Below are positions 1-7,500 of a stretch of 7,500 bases of DNA, in pieces. Positions within the stretch are counted from its first letter, which is position 1. The number at the start of each line of letters is the position of its first letter. Position numbers and translations under genes: made by a program. Source of the DNA: Bacillus cereus G9842 (GTDB lineage Bacteria > Bacillota > Bacilli > Bacillales > Bacillaceae_G); the NCBI RefSeq assembly GCF_000021305.1, contig NC_011772.1, forward strand, positions 1 through 7,500, read 5' to 3'. The notes below the pieces were generated by a model, which did not search any database, was not told where the DNA came from, and saw nothing but the letters and a program-made list of their open reading frames with translations.

Positions 1-10
1 TTTGAATAAG

Positions 11-92
11 TTTTCCACATCTTTATCTTATCCACAATTTGTGTATAACATGTGGACAGTTTTAATCACATGTGGGTAAACAGTTGTCCACA
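11..92. other. oriC: oriC upstream DnaA-box cluster (incA/B-like)
   Basis: DnaA binding sites are packed into about 80 bases upstream of dnaA. Against the consensus TTATCCACA I read: + strand 28-36 (perfect), + 11-19 TTTTCCACA (one mismatch), - 40-48 TTATACACA (fits the relaxed form TTATNCACA), - 51-59 CTGTCCACA (two mismatches), + 62-70 TTAATCACA (two), - 71-79 TTACCCACA (one) and + 84-92 TTGTCCACA (one). Sites 62-70 and 71-79 sit head to head with no gap. In Bacillus the origin is bipartite, with box clusters on both sides of dnaA; this is the upstream half. It would serve initiation and probably DnaA autoregulation of its own promoter. The cluster may continue upstream of base 1. Confidence 0.9.
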
Positions 93-101
93 TTTGGTTT
101 T

Positions 102-110
102 TTTGTCGAA
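102..110 (+). promoter_or_regulatory. candidate Spo0A box beside oriC
   Basis: TTTGTCGAA is an exact match to the Spo0A (0A) box as I know it from Bacillus. It lies ten bases after the last upstream DnaA box and before the dnaA coding region. Spo0A is known to bind the B. subtilis origin region and restrain initiation at sporulation, so the location makes sense. TTGTCG at 103-108 could also serve as a -35 element, with TACAAA at 125-130 as -10 (16-base spacing), in which case the factor would sit on the promoter. The same 9-mer also occurs inside recF (3970-3978), so sequence alone does not prove function. Confidence 0.45.
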
Positions 111-137
111 AACCCTATCTCATATACAAACGACGTT

Positions 138-166
138 TTTAGGTTTTAAAATACGTTTCGTATAAA
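138..166 (+). promoter_or_regulatory. candidate dnaA promoter
   Basis: A -10-like TATAAA at 161-166 lies 17 bases after a weak -35-like TTTAGG at 138-143, in an AT-rich stretch between the DnaA boxes and the dnaA start. Transcription would begin near 173, giving a leader of about 70 bases. A competing reading uses TTGTCG (103-108) with TACAAA (125-130). The hexamers match consensus only partly, so the location is tentative, although some dnaA promoter is expected in this leader. Confidence 0.3.
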
Positions 167-230
167 TATACATTTTATATTTATTAGGTTGTACATTTGT
201 TGCGCAGCCTTATTCTTTTACCATCTTAGT

Positions 231-247
231 AAAGGAGGGACACCTTT
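231..247 (+). promoter_or_regulatory. dnaA Shine-Dalgarno and start-site inverted repeat
   Basis: AAAGGAGG at 231-238 is a near-ideal SD, seven bases before the TTG start at 246, and it decides that start. Its first five bases (231-235, AAAGG) are complementary to CCTTT at 243-247, which covers the first two bases of the TTG codon, with a 7-base loop. A weak hairpin could therefore occlude both SD and start. Pairing is only five base pairs, so this may have little effect. Confidence 0.7.
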
Positions 248-1586
248 GGAAAATATCTCTGATTTATGGAATAGTGCCTTAAAAGAATTAGAAAAAAAGG
301 TAAGCAAGCCTAGTTATGAGACATGGTTAAAATCAACAACGGCTCATAACTTGAAGAAAGACGTATTAACGATTACAGCTCCAAATGAATTTGCTCGTGA
401 CTGGCTAGAATCTCATTACTCAGAACTAATTTCAGAAACACTATACGATTTAACAGGGGCAAAATTAGCAATTCGCTTTATTATTCCCCAAAGTCAAGCG
501 GAAGAGGACATTGATCTTCCTCCAGTTAAGCGGAATCCAGCACAAGATGATTCAGCTCATTTACCACAGAGCATGTTAAATCCAAAATATACATTTGATA
601 CATTTGTTATCGGCTCTGGTAACCGTTTTGCCCATGCAGCTTCATTAGCTGTAGCCGAGGCGCCAGCTAAAGCGTATAATCCACTCTTTATTTACGGGGG
701 AGTTGGGCTTGGAAAGACGCATTTAATGCACGCGATTGGCCATTATGTAATTGAACATAATCCAAATGCAAAAGTTGTATATTTATCATCAGAAAAATTC
801 ACGAATGAATTTATTAACTCTATTCGTGATAATAAAGCTGTTGATTTTCGTAATAAATATCGCAATGTAGATGTTTTATTGATAGATGATATTCAATTTC
901 TTGCTGGAAAAGAACAAACTCAAGAAGAGTTTTTCCATACATTTAATGCATTACACGAAGAAAGTAAACAAATTGTAATTTCTAGTGATCGACCACCAAA
1001 AGAAATTCCAACTTTAGAAGATCGTCTTCGTTCTCGCTTTGAATGGGGACTTATTACAGATATTACGCCGCCAGATTTAGAGACACGAATTGCAATTTTA
1101 CGCAAAAAAGCAAAAGCTGAAGGGCTTGATATACCAAATGAAGTTATGCTTTATATCGCAAATCAAATTGATTCAAATATTCGCGAATTAGAAGGTGCAC
1201 TTATCCGAGTTGTAGCTTATTCATCTTTAATTAATAAAGATATTAATGCTGATTTAGCAGCTGAAGCACTTAAAGATATTATTCCAAATTCTAAGCCGAA
1301 AATTATCTCTATTTATGATATTCAAAAAGCTGTCGGAGACGTTTATCAAGTAAAATTAGAAGATTTTAAAGCGAAAAAACGTACAAAATCAGTTGCGTTT
1401 CCTCGCCAAATTGCAATGTATTTATCACGCGAACTTACGGATTCCTCTTTACCAAAAATAGGTGAAGAATTTGGTGGACGTGATCATACAACAGTTATCC
1501 ATGCCCATGAAAAAATTTCTAAACTACTAAAAACCGATACGCAATTACAAAAGCAAGTTGAAGAAATTAATGGTATTTTAAAGTAG
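246..1586 (+). CDS. dnaA: chromosomal replication initiator protein DnaA
   Basis: DnaA is the AAA+ initiator that binds DnaA boxes, forms an ATP-dependent filament at oriC and unwinds it; it is also a transcription regulator. The product is 446 residues, the usual Bacillus length. Domain I (about 1-80) holds the [12 protein letters not shown] helicase and regulator contact region, and domain II (about 82-108) is a short acidic, variable linker. Domain III is AAA+: Walker [10 protein letters not shown] at 151-159, Walker B LLIDD at 211-215, sensor I ISSDRPP at 245-251, arginine-finger region RLRSRF at 260-265 and sensor [13 protein letters not shown] at 311-321. Domain IV ends with the box-reading signature [14 protein letters not shown] at 410-423. 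I chose TTG at 246 because an ideal SD stands seven bases upstream and the protein then begins MENISDLW as in relatives. An earlier in-frame TTG at 189 would add 19 unconserved residues read through the SD. Two TAG stops stand in tandem. DnaA boxes upstream suggest autoregulation. Confidence 0.98.
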   Translation: MENISDLWNSALKELEKKVSKPSYETWLKSTTAHNLKKDVLTITAPNEFARDWLESHYSELISETLYDLTGAKLAIRFIIPQSQAEEDIDLPPVKRNPAQDDSAHLPQSMLNPKYTFDTFVIGSGNRFAHAASLAVAEAPAKAYNPLFIYGGVGLGKTHLMHAIGHYVIEHNPNAKVVYLSSEKFTNEFINSIRDNKAVDFRNKYRNVDVLLIDDIQFLAGKEQTQEEFFHTFNALHEESKQIVISSDRPPKEIPTLEDRLRSRFEWGLITDITPPDLETRIAILRKKAKAEGLDIPNEVMLYIANQIDSNIRELEGALIRVVAYSSLINKDINADLAAEALKDIIPNSKPKIISIYDIQKAVGDVYQVKLEDFKAKKRTKSVAFPRQIAMYLSRELTDSSLPKIGEEFGGRDHTTVIHAHEKISKLLKTDTQLQKQVEEINGILK

Positions 1587-1597
1587 TAGCTGAATAG

Positions 1598-1688
1598 TGT
1601 GAATAACTTACCTTGTTTTACGCACAGTCTATCCACATGTAGATAGACTGTTTTTACATCCTTCAAAGGGGTTATCCACATATCCACA
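1598..1688. other. oriC: oriC downstream DnaA-box cluster (incC-like)
   Basis: DnaA boxes occupy the dnaA-dnaN intergenic region. They are - 1598-1606 TTATTCACA (fits TTATNCACA), + 1629-1637 CTATCCACA (one mismatch) facing a degenerate - 1638-1646 CTATCTACA, + 1672-1680 TTATCCACA (perfect) and + 1680-1688 ATATCCACA (one mismatch). The last two share one base and lie in tandem directly before the unwinding element. By analogy with B. subtilis, this pair would nucleate the DnaA filament that melts the origin. Confidence 0.9.
1624..1655 (+). terminator. intrinsic-terminator-like hairpin after dnaA, embedding DnaA boxes
   Basis: A perfect 10-bp stem pairs ACAGTCTATC (1624-1633) with GATAGACTGT (1642-1651) around an 8-base loop, followed by a run of five T (1651-1655). 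It reads as a Rho-independent terminator on the + strand, 38 bases after the dnaA stop. The stem is only moderately GC-rich and the T run is short, so some readthrough into dnaN is likely; I see no convincing separate dnaN promoter. The left arm and loop also contain the DnaA box at 1629-1637. Confidence 0.65.
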
Positions 1689-1740
1689 AGCCCTATTACT
1701 ATTACTACTATTTTTTATCTTTATTAATTAAATAAAATCT
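1689..1740. other. oriC: oriC unwinding element with DnaA-trios
   Basis: Right after the tandem DnaA boxes comes a short GC-rich spacer (AAGCCC, 1688/1689-1693). Six consecutive triplets follow at 1693-1710, CTA TTA CTA TTA CTA CTA on the + strand. On the opposite strand these read as the 3'-[G/A]AT-5' DnaA-trio motif, which binds a DnaA filament on single-stranded DNA. Then comes an almost pure A+T stretch (1711-1738). The order box, GC spacer, trios, AT-rich DNA is the basal origin unwinding system described for B. subtilis. Bidirectional replication most likely starts here. Confidence 0.88.
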
Positions 1741-1764
1741 TATACTTACCGGAGGTTTTTCTTT

Positions 1765-2910
1765 ATGCGTTTTACAATACAAAAAGACTATCTTGTAAGA
1801 GGTGTACAAGATGTAATGAAGGCAGTTTCTTCTCGTACAACAATCCCCATCCTTACGGGAATTAAAGTTGTAGCTACTGAAGAAGGGGTTACATTAACAG
1901 GAAGCGATGCTGATATTTCTATTGAATCGTTTATTCCAGTCGAAGAAGATGGAAAAGAAATCGTAGAAATAGCTCAATCAGGAAGCATTGTTTTACAAGC
2001 AAAATATTTTAGTGAGATTGTAAAAAAACTACCTAAGGATACTGTCGAAATTTCTGTGGAAAATCATTTTATGACAAAAATAAAATCTGGAAAATCAGAG
2101 TTTAACTTAAATGGTTTAGATTCTGCAGAATATCCGTTATTACCACAGATTGAAGAACATCATGTATTTAAGATACCAACAGATTTACTTAAGCATATGA
2201 TTAGACAAACTGTATTTGCAGTTTCTACTTCTGAAACAAGACCAATCTTGACAGGTGTAAACTGGAAGGTATATAACAGCGAGTTAACTTGTATTGCAAC
2301 AGATAGTCATAGACTGGCACTTCGAAAAGCGAAAATCGAAGGACATAATATTGCAGATGAATTTCAAGCTAATGTTGTTATTCCAGGTAAGAGCTTAAAC
2401 GAATTAAGTAAAATTCTGGATGAGTCTGAAGAGATGGTAGATATTGTAATAACTGAGTATCAAGTATTATTCCGTACAAAGCATTTATTATTCTTCTCAA
2501 GATTGTTAGAAGGAAATTATCCAGATACGACACGTTTAATTCCAGCAGAGAGTAAAACGGATATTTTTGTAAATACAAAAGAATTCCTACAAGCAATTGA
2601 TCGTGCTTCACTATTAGCGAGAGATGGCCGCAATAACGTTGTCAAATTATCAACTTTAGAGCAAGAAATGCTAGAGATTTCCTCGAATTCACCAGAAATT
2701 GGAAAAGTTGTCGAAGAAGTACAATGTGAAAAAGTAGATGGAGAAGAGTTAAAAATATCTTTTAGTGCAAAATATATGATGGATGCATTGAAAGCTCTAG
2801 ATAGTACAGAGATTAAAGTTAGCTTTACTGGGGCGATGAGACCGTTCTTAATTCGTACAGTAAATGATGATTCAATTATTCAATTAATTTTACCGGTTCG
2901 TACTTACTAG
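1765..2910 (+). CDS. dnaN: DNA polymerase III sliding clamp, beta subunit DnaN
   Basis: DnaN is the ring-shaped homodimeric clamp that tethers the replicative polymerases to DNA and acts as a hub for MutS, ligase and regulators such as YabA. The product is 381 residues, the usual size (about 380), and divides into three similar clamp domains at about 1-130, 131-253 and 254-381. Recognisable family stretches are SSRTTIPILTG (22-32), ETRPILTGVNW (157-167), ATDSHRLALRKA (178-189), LLEGNYPDT (248-256), GRNNVVKLS (288-296) and MRPFLIRT (358-365). It ends in ILPVRTY, which helps build the peptide-binding pocket. The ATG start has an SD GGAGG at 1751-1755 with nine-base spacing. The gene lies between oriC and a strong terminator, so it is probably expressed by readthrough from the dnaA promoter; no good promoter is seen just before it. 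Confidence 0.98.
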   Translation: MRFTIQKDYLVRGVQDVMKAVSSRTTIPILTGIKVVATEEGVTLTGSDADISIESFIPVEEDGKEIVEIAQSGSIVLQAKYFSEIVKKLPKDTVEISVENHFMTKIKSGKSEFNLNGLDSAEYPLLPQIEEHHVFKIPTDLLKHMIRQTVFAVSTSETRPILTGVNWKVYNSELTCIATDSHRLALRKAKIEGHNIADEFQANVVIPGKSLNELSKILDESEEMVDIVITEYQVLFRTKHLLFFSRLLEGNYPDTTRLIPAESKTDIFVNTKEFLQAIDRASLLARDGRNNVVKLSTLEQEMLEISSNSPEIGKVVEEVQCEKVDGEELKISFSAKYMMDALKALDSTEIKVSFTGAMRPFLIRTVNDDSIIQLILPVRTY

Positions 2911-2916
2911 GTAAGG

Positions 2917-2964
2917 AATAAGGGTTGCTAGTTTAAAGATGCTAGTGGCCCTTATTTGATTTTT
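2917..2964 (+). terminator. Rho-independent terminator after dnaN
   Basis: Six bases after the dnaN stop, AATAAGGGTTGCTAGT (2917-2932) pairs with GCTAGTGGCCCTTATT (2941-2956). The stem is 16 pairs long, with four of them G-U in RNA, closed by an 8-base loop. TTTGATTTTT follows, including five T at 2960-2964. Stem strength and position make this a convincing end to the dnaA-dnaN transcription unit. Confidence 0.8.
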
Positions 2965-2973
2965 GGGTATTAC

Positions 2974-3002
2974 TTTCCTAATGTTAGTTTATTTAGTACA
3001 AT
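2974..3002 (+). promoter_or_regulatory. candidate promoter for rlbA-recF-gyrB
   Basis: TACAAT at 2997-3002 matches the -10 consensus at five of six positions. A weak -35-like TTTCCT lies at 2974-2979 with an ideal 17-base spacing. It stands just after the dnaN terminator and about 35 bases before rlbA, so a start near 3009 would give a leader of about 29 bases. A fresh promoter is needed here if the terminator works. Confidence 0.45.
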
Positions 3003-3013
3003 GAAAGAATGAA

Positions 3014-3028
3014 CACTTTCAGAAAGTG
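3014..3028. repeat. palindrome in rlbA leader
   Basis: CACTTTC (3014-3020) and GAAAGTG (3022-3028) form a perfect 7-bp inverted repeat around a single base. It lies just after the predicted transcription start, and its right arm enters the SD-like AAAGTGAG of rlbA. It could be an operator read as duplex DNA, or a five-pair RNA hairpin (loop TCAGA) that masks the ribosome site. No regulator can be named. Confidence 0.5.
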
Positions 3029-3037
3029 AGCGATTTT

Positions 3038-3250
3038 ATGAAACATATTAAAATTTCAACAGAGTATATTACACTAGGACAATTTTTAAAGTTAGCTGAT
3101 GTAATTGATACAGGTGGCGCTGTAAAATGGTTTTTACAAGAATATGAAGTGTACGTGAACAACGAACTTGAAAATAGAAGAGGTCGCAAACTATATGCGA
3201 ATGATGTTATTGAAATTCCAGGAAGCGGAACTTTCCAAGTTCAGGCATAA
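3038..3250 (+). CDS. rlbA: S4-domain RNA-binding protein RlbA (YaaA)
   Basis: This is a 70-residue protein that is almost entirely one S4-like RNA-binding fold. The S4 signature is visible in ITLGQFLKLADVIDTGGAVKWFL (about residues 11-33) and the basic turn NRRGRKLYANDVIEI (about 46-60). Relatives in Bacillus are called YaaA or RlbA and are linked to ribosome assembly or large-subunit maturation; its exact RNA target is not evident here. The gene is always found between dnaN and recF in this group. I chose ATG 3038 because the protein then starts MKHIKIST like relatives of about 70 residues. An upstream in-frame GTG at 3026 would add four residues but falls inside the SD-like AAAGTGAG. The ribosome site is weak, which suggests modest expression. 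Its TAA stop overlaps the inverted repeat controlling the recF start. Confidence 0.93.
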   Translation: MKHIKISTEYITLGQFLKLADVIDTGGAVKWFLQEYEVYVNNELENRRGRKLYANDVIEIPGSGTFQVQA

Positions 3251-3266
3251 AGGGGGAGCCCTTTGT
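3247..3266 (+). promoter_or_regulatory. hairpin spanning rlbA stop, recF SD and recF start
   Basis: AAAGGG (3249-3254) pairs perfectly with CCCTTT (3259-3264) around a GGAG loop. Outer U-G and A-U pairs extend the stem to eight. The left arm contains the last two bases of the rlbA TAA stop and most of the recF SD (AAAGGGGG, 3249-3256, six bases from the start). The right arm contains the first two bases of the recF TTG. A ribosome ending translation of rlbA would open it, so translational coupling of recF to rlbA is a natural reading. Confidence 0.6.
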
Positions 3267-4390
3267 TTATTTCAGAAATACAATTAAAAAACTATCGCAA
3301 TTATGAAAAATTAGAGCTTTCCTTTGAAGATAAGGTAAATGTAATTATCGGCGAAAATGCACAAGGGAAAACAAACTTGATGGAAGCTATTTATGTTTTA
3401 GCGATGGCGAAATCTCATAGAACCTCTAATGATCGCGAACTTATCCGCTGGGATGAAGAGTTTGGTCAAATAAAAGGGAAATTACAAAAAAGAAACAGTT
3501 CTTTGTCTTTGGAATTAAATATTTCGAAAAAAGGTAAAAAGGCAAAATTAAATCAACTTGAACAACAAAAGTTAAGTCAATATATTGGCGTGATGAACGT
3601 TGTCATGTTTGCCCCAGAAGATTTAAATCTTGTAAAAGGAAGCCCTCAAGTAAGAAGACGCTTTTTAGATATGGAATTAGGACAAATAGCTCCTATATAT
3701 TTGTATGAATTAAGTCAATATCAAAAGGTGCTCACGCAACGAAATCACTTGTTGAAAAAAATGCAAGGGAATAGTAAGAATGAGGAAACGATGTTGGATG
3801 TATTTACACTTCAACTAATTGAGCATGGTGCGAAAATACTGCAAAAACGTTTTGAATTTTTGCATTTGCTACAGGAATGGGCAGCTCCAATTCATCGCGG
3901 TATAAGCCGTGGATTAGAAGAGTTAGAAATTGTCTATAAACCAAGTGTAGATGTATCAGAATCAATGGATTTGTCGAAAATAAAAGAAGTATACTATGAA
4001 AGTTTTCAATCTGTGAAACAACGTGAAATTTTCCGTGGTACGACTTTAATTGGTCCTCATCGTGATGATTTACAATTCTTCGTTAATAGTAAAAATGTTC
4101 AAGTCTTTGGTTCGCAAGGGCAACAACGAACGACCGCACTATCCCTAAAATTAGCTGAAATTGAATTAATTTATTCAGAGGTTAAAGAATATCCAATCCT
4201 TTTGCTGGATGATGTTTTATCAGAATTAGACGATTATCGTCAATCACATCTGTTAAATACAATTCAAGGAAAGGTGCAAACATTTGTTACAACGACGAGT
4301 GTCGACGGAATTGAACACGAAACATTAAAAGATGCGAAAACAATTCATGTAACGAACGGCACGGTAGATTGTGAAATAGATAGGGCATAA
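3263..4390 (+). CDS. recF: DNA replication and repair protein RecF
   Basis: RecF is an SMC/Rad50-like ABC ATPase that acts with RecO and RecR to load RecA on gapped DNA and to restart damaged forks. The product is 375 residues, a normal family length. Visible motifs are the N-terminal start [12 protein letters not shown] (8-19), Walker [10 protein letters not shown] (30-38), a coiled and variable middle (about 140-250), IGPHRDDL (263-270), the ABC signature FGSQGQQRT (282-290) and Walker [13 protein letters not shown] (312-323). TTG at 3263 is chosen because the protein then begins [11 protein letters not shown] as in relatives, with AAAGGGGG six bases upstream. Only 12 bases separate it from rlbA. 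The TTG codon and occluding hairpin fit the low abundance known for RecF. No gene stands between recF and gyrB, unlike B. subtilis with remB. Confidence 0.98.
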   Translation: MFISEIQLKNYRNYEKLELSFEDKVNVIIGENAQGKTNLMEAIYVLAMAKSHRTSNDRELIRWDEEFGQIKGKLQKRNSSLSLELNISKKGKKAKLNQLEQQKLSQYIGVMNVVMFAPEDLNLVKGSPQVRRRFLDMELGQIAPIYLYELSQYQKVLTQRNHLLKKMQGNSKNEETMLDVFTLQLIEHGAKILQKRFEFLHLLQEWAAPIHRGISRGLEELEIVYKPSVDVSESMDLSKIKEVYYESFQSVKQREIFRGTTLIGPHRDDLQFFVNSKNVQVFGSQGQQRTTALSLKLAEIELIYSEVKEYPILLLDDVLSELDDYRQSHLLNTIQGKVQTFVTTTSVDGIEHETLKDAKTIHVTNGTVDCEIDRA

Positions 4391-4407
4391 ACCCCTGTTT
4401 AAATGGA

Positions 4408-6352
<1,945 letters not shown>

Positions 6353-6361
6353 ATGAGTAAT

Positions 6362-6388
6362 GACAGGAATCTAAGTATTCCTGTCTTC
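6362..6388 (+). terminator. hairpin between gyrB and gyrA, weak terminator or attenuator
   Basis: GACAGGAAT (6362-6370) pairs perfectly with ATTCCTGTC (6377-6385) around the loop CTAAGT. The following bases TTC-TAC are a poor T run, so full termination is doubtful. It may be a partial terminator, an RNA stability element or a processing site that sets gyrA level apart from gyrB. The remaining gap to gyrA contains TATAAC (6409-6414) but no convincing -35. Confidence 0.45.
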
Positions 6389-6440
6389 TACATATAAATC
6401 AATGTATGTATAACGGAAACGTAAGAGGAGGTGCTCGTTG

Positions 6441-7500
6441 ATGTCAGACAATCAACAACAAGCACGAATTCGAGAAATTAATATTAGTCATGAAATGCGT
6501 ACCTCATTTTTAGATTACGCAATGAGTGTTATCGTATCTCGTGCATTACCAGATGTTCGTGATGGATTAAAACCTGTGCATCGTAGGGTTTTATATGCGA
6601 TGAATGATTTAGGAATTACAGCTGATAAAGCGTATAAGAAATCAGCACGTATTGTCGGTGAAGTAATCGGGAAGTATCACCCTCATGGTGATTCAGCCGT
6701 TTATGAAACAATGGTACGTATGGCGCAAGATTTCAGTCAACGTTATATGCTTGTAGATGGGCATGGTAACTTCGGTTCTGTAGATGGAGATTCAGCAGCG
6801 GCAATGCGTTATACAGAGGCAAGAATGTCTAAGATTTCTATGGAATTAATACGTGATATTTCAAAAAATACAATTGATTATCAAGATAACTACGATGGTT
6901 CGGAAAGAGAGCCGATTGTATTACCAGCGCGTTTTCCTAATTTATTAGTAAACGGTACGACAGGTATTGCAGTTGGTATGGCAACAAATATTCCGCCGCA
7001 TCAACTTGGCGAAGTAATTGATGGTGTGTTGGCATTAAGTCATAACCCGGATATTACTATAGCGGAGTTAATGGAATATATTCCTGGACCAGACTTCCCG
7101 ACATCAGGTTTAATCTTAGGTCGAAGTGGCATCCGTAGAGCTTATGAAACAGGGCGCGGTTCTATTATGCTTCGTGCCAAAGTTGAAATTGAAGAGAAAT
7201 CAAATGGTAAACAATCTATTATCGTAACGGAACTACCTTATCAAGTTAATAAGGCACGATTAATTGAAAAAATCGCAGAATTAGTTCGCGATAAGAAAAT
7301 TGAAGGTATTACAGATTTACGTGATGAATCAGACCGAAATGGTATGCGTATTGTCATGGAAGTACGTCGTGACGCCAATGCAAACGTACTATTAAACAAT
7401 CTATATAAACATACAGCACTTCAGACAAGTTTCGGTATTAATATGTTGTCTCTTGTAAATGGAGAGCCTCAAGTACTAAATTTAAAACAAAACTTATATC
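6441..7500 (+). CDS. gyrA: DNA gyrase subunit A (5' part, cut by window end)
   Basis: GyrA is the breakage-reunion and DNA-wrapping subunit of gyrase, partner of the GyrB encoded just upstream. Only 353 codons plus one base are visible, and the full protein should be about 820 residues. The frame is open to the end of the window. The visible part covers the winged-helix and tower start: family opening [20 protein letters not shown] (21-40), [11 protein letters not shown] (41-51), the quinolone region [10 protein letters not shown] (80-89) with S85 and E89 in their usual drug-sensitive form, the catalytic tyrosine Y124 in [10 protein letters not shown] (120-129) after R123, and [13 protein letters not shown] (about 175-187). 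ATG 6441 has a strong SD (AGAGGAGGTG at 6424-6433, core nine bases away). A TTG directly before it is not needed. The C-terminal beta-pinwheel lies outside the window. Confidence 0.98.
   Translation, partial: MSDNQQQARIREINISHEMRTSFLDYAMSVIVSRALPDVRDGLKPVHRRVLYAMNDLGITADKAYKKSARIVGEVIGKYHPHGDSAVYETMVRMAQDFSQRYMLVDGHGNFGSVDGDSAAAMRYTEARMSKISMELIRDISKNTIDYQDNYDGSEREPIVLPARFPNLLVNGTTGIAVGMATNIPPHQLGEVIDGVLALSHNPDITIAELMEYIPGPDFPTSGLILGRSGIRRAYETGRGSIMLRAKVEIEEKSNGKQSIIVTELPYQVNKARLIEKIAELVRDKKIEGITDLRDESDRNGMRIVMEVRRDANANVLLNNLYKHTALQTSFGINMLSLVNGEPQVLNLKQNLY

Noticed and set aside
189..245. Upstream in-frame TTG extension of dnaA by 19 residues
   Set aside because: The extra residues are read through the SD at 231-238 and do not resemble DnaA; TTG 246 has ideal spacing and gives the family N-terminus.
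920..1105. Minus-strand open frames within dnaA, dnaN and gyrB (e.g. 920-1105, 1484-1687, 2378-2611, 4598-4792, 5332-5544, 6048-6299)
   Set aside because: They are antisense to strongly conserved genes, show no family resemblance, and are best explained as coding shadows.
1741..1746. TATACT as a dnaN -10 element
   Set aside because: Transcription would start at or inside the dnaN SD, and no -35 is seen 16-18 bases upstream.
3026..3037. GTG start for rlbA
   Set aside because: It lies inside the SD-like AAAGTGAG and inside the palindrome; ATG 3038 gives the length and start of relatives.
3970..3978. Second exact TTTGTCGAA (Spo0A-type) site, with seven- or eight-base matches at 2043-2049 and 2708-2715
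   Set aside because: They lie within recF and dnaN coding sequence, away from any promoter; most likely chance matches.

Overview
This window is the replication-origin region of a low-GC Firmicute chromosome, almost certainly a Bacillus of the Bacillus cereus group. Three things point there: the gene order dnaA-dnaN-rlbA(yaaA)-recF-gyrB-gyrA all on the + strand, protein lengths (DnaA 446, RecF 375, GyrB 640 residues) and sequences that agree with remembered B. cereus/B. anthracis proteins, and the absence of the remB(yaaB) gene that B. subtilis carries between recF and gyrB. The species assignment is from memory, not from a search. I see no mobile element, CRISPR array, RNA gene, phage gene or accessory cassette. 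This is conserved core genome, and I do not find an undescribed multi-gene system in it.

Layout. Bases 1-245 are the non-coding leader of dnaA. A dense cluster of DnaA boxes (11-92) forms the upstream half of a bipartite oriC, followed by an exact Spo0A-box-like 9-mer (102-110), an AT-rich stretch with candidate dnaA promoters, and a strong Shine-Dalgarno (SD) before a TTG start. dnaA (246-1586) is followed by the downstream half of oriC (1598-1740). This holds more DnaA boxes, an intrinsic-terminator-like hairpin that contains a DnaA-box dyad, a tandem pair of boxes, a GC-rich spacer, six DnaA-trios and an AT-rich unwinding region. dnaN (1765-2910) ends in a strong intrinsic terminator. A new promoter candidate then precedes rlbA (3038-3250), recF (3263-4390) and gyrB (4430-6352), which are tightly packed. 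An 88-base gap with a 9-bp hairpin leads to gyrA (6441 to beyond the window end; 353 codons visible).

How it fits together. DnaA binds both box clusters and melts DNA at the trio/AT-rich region. DnaN is the sliding clamp of the replisome that is then loaded, RecF serves recombinational repair of gapped and stalled forks, and GyrB/GyrA form the gyrase that removes positive supercoils ahead of the forks. RlbA is a small S4-type RNA-binding protein linked to ribosome maturation. The points most worth a second look are regulatory: the Spo0A-type box beside the origin, the DnaA-box dyad built into the dnaA terminator, and inverted repeats that pair the SD with the TTG start region at dnaA and, more strongly, at recF.
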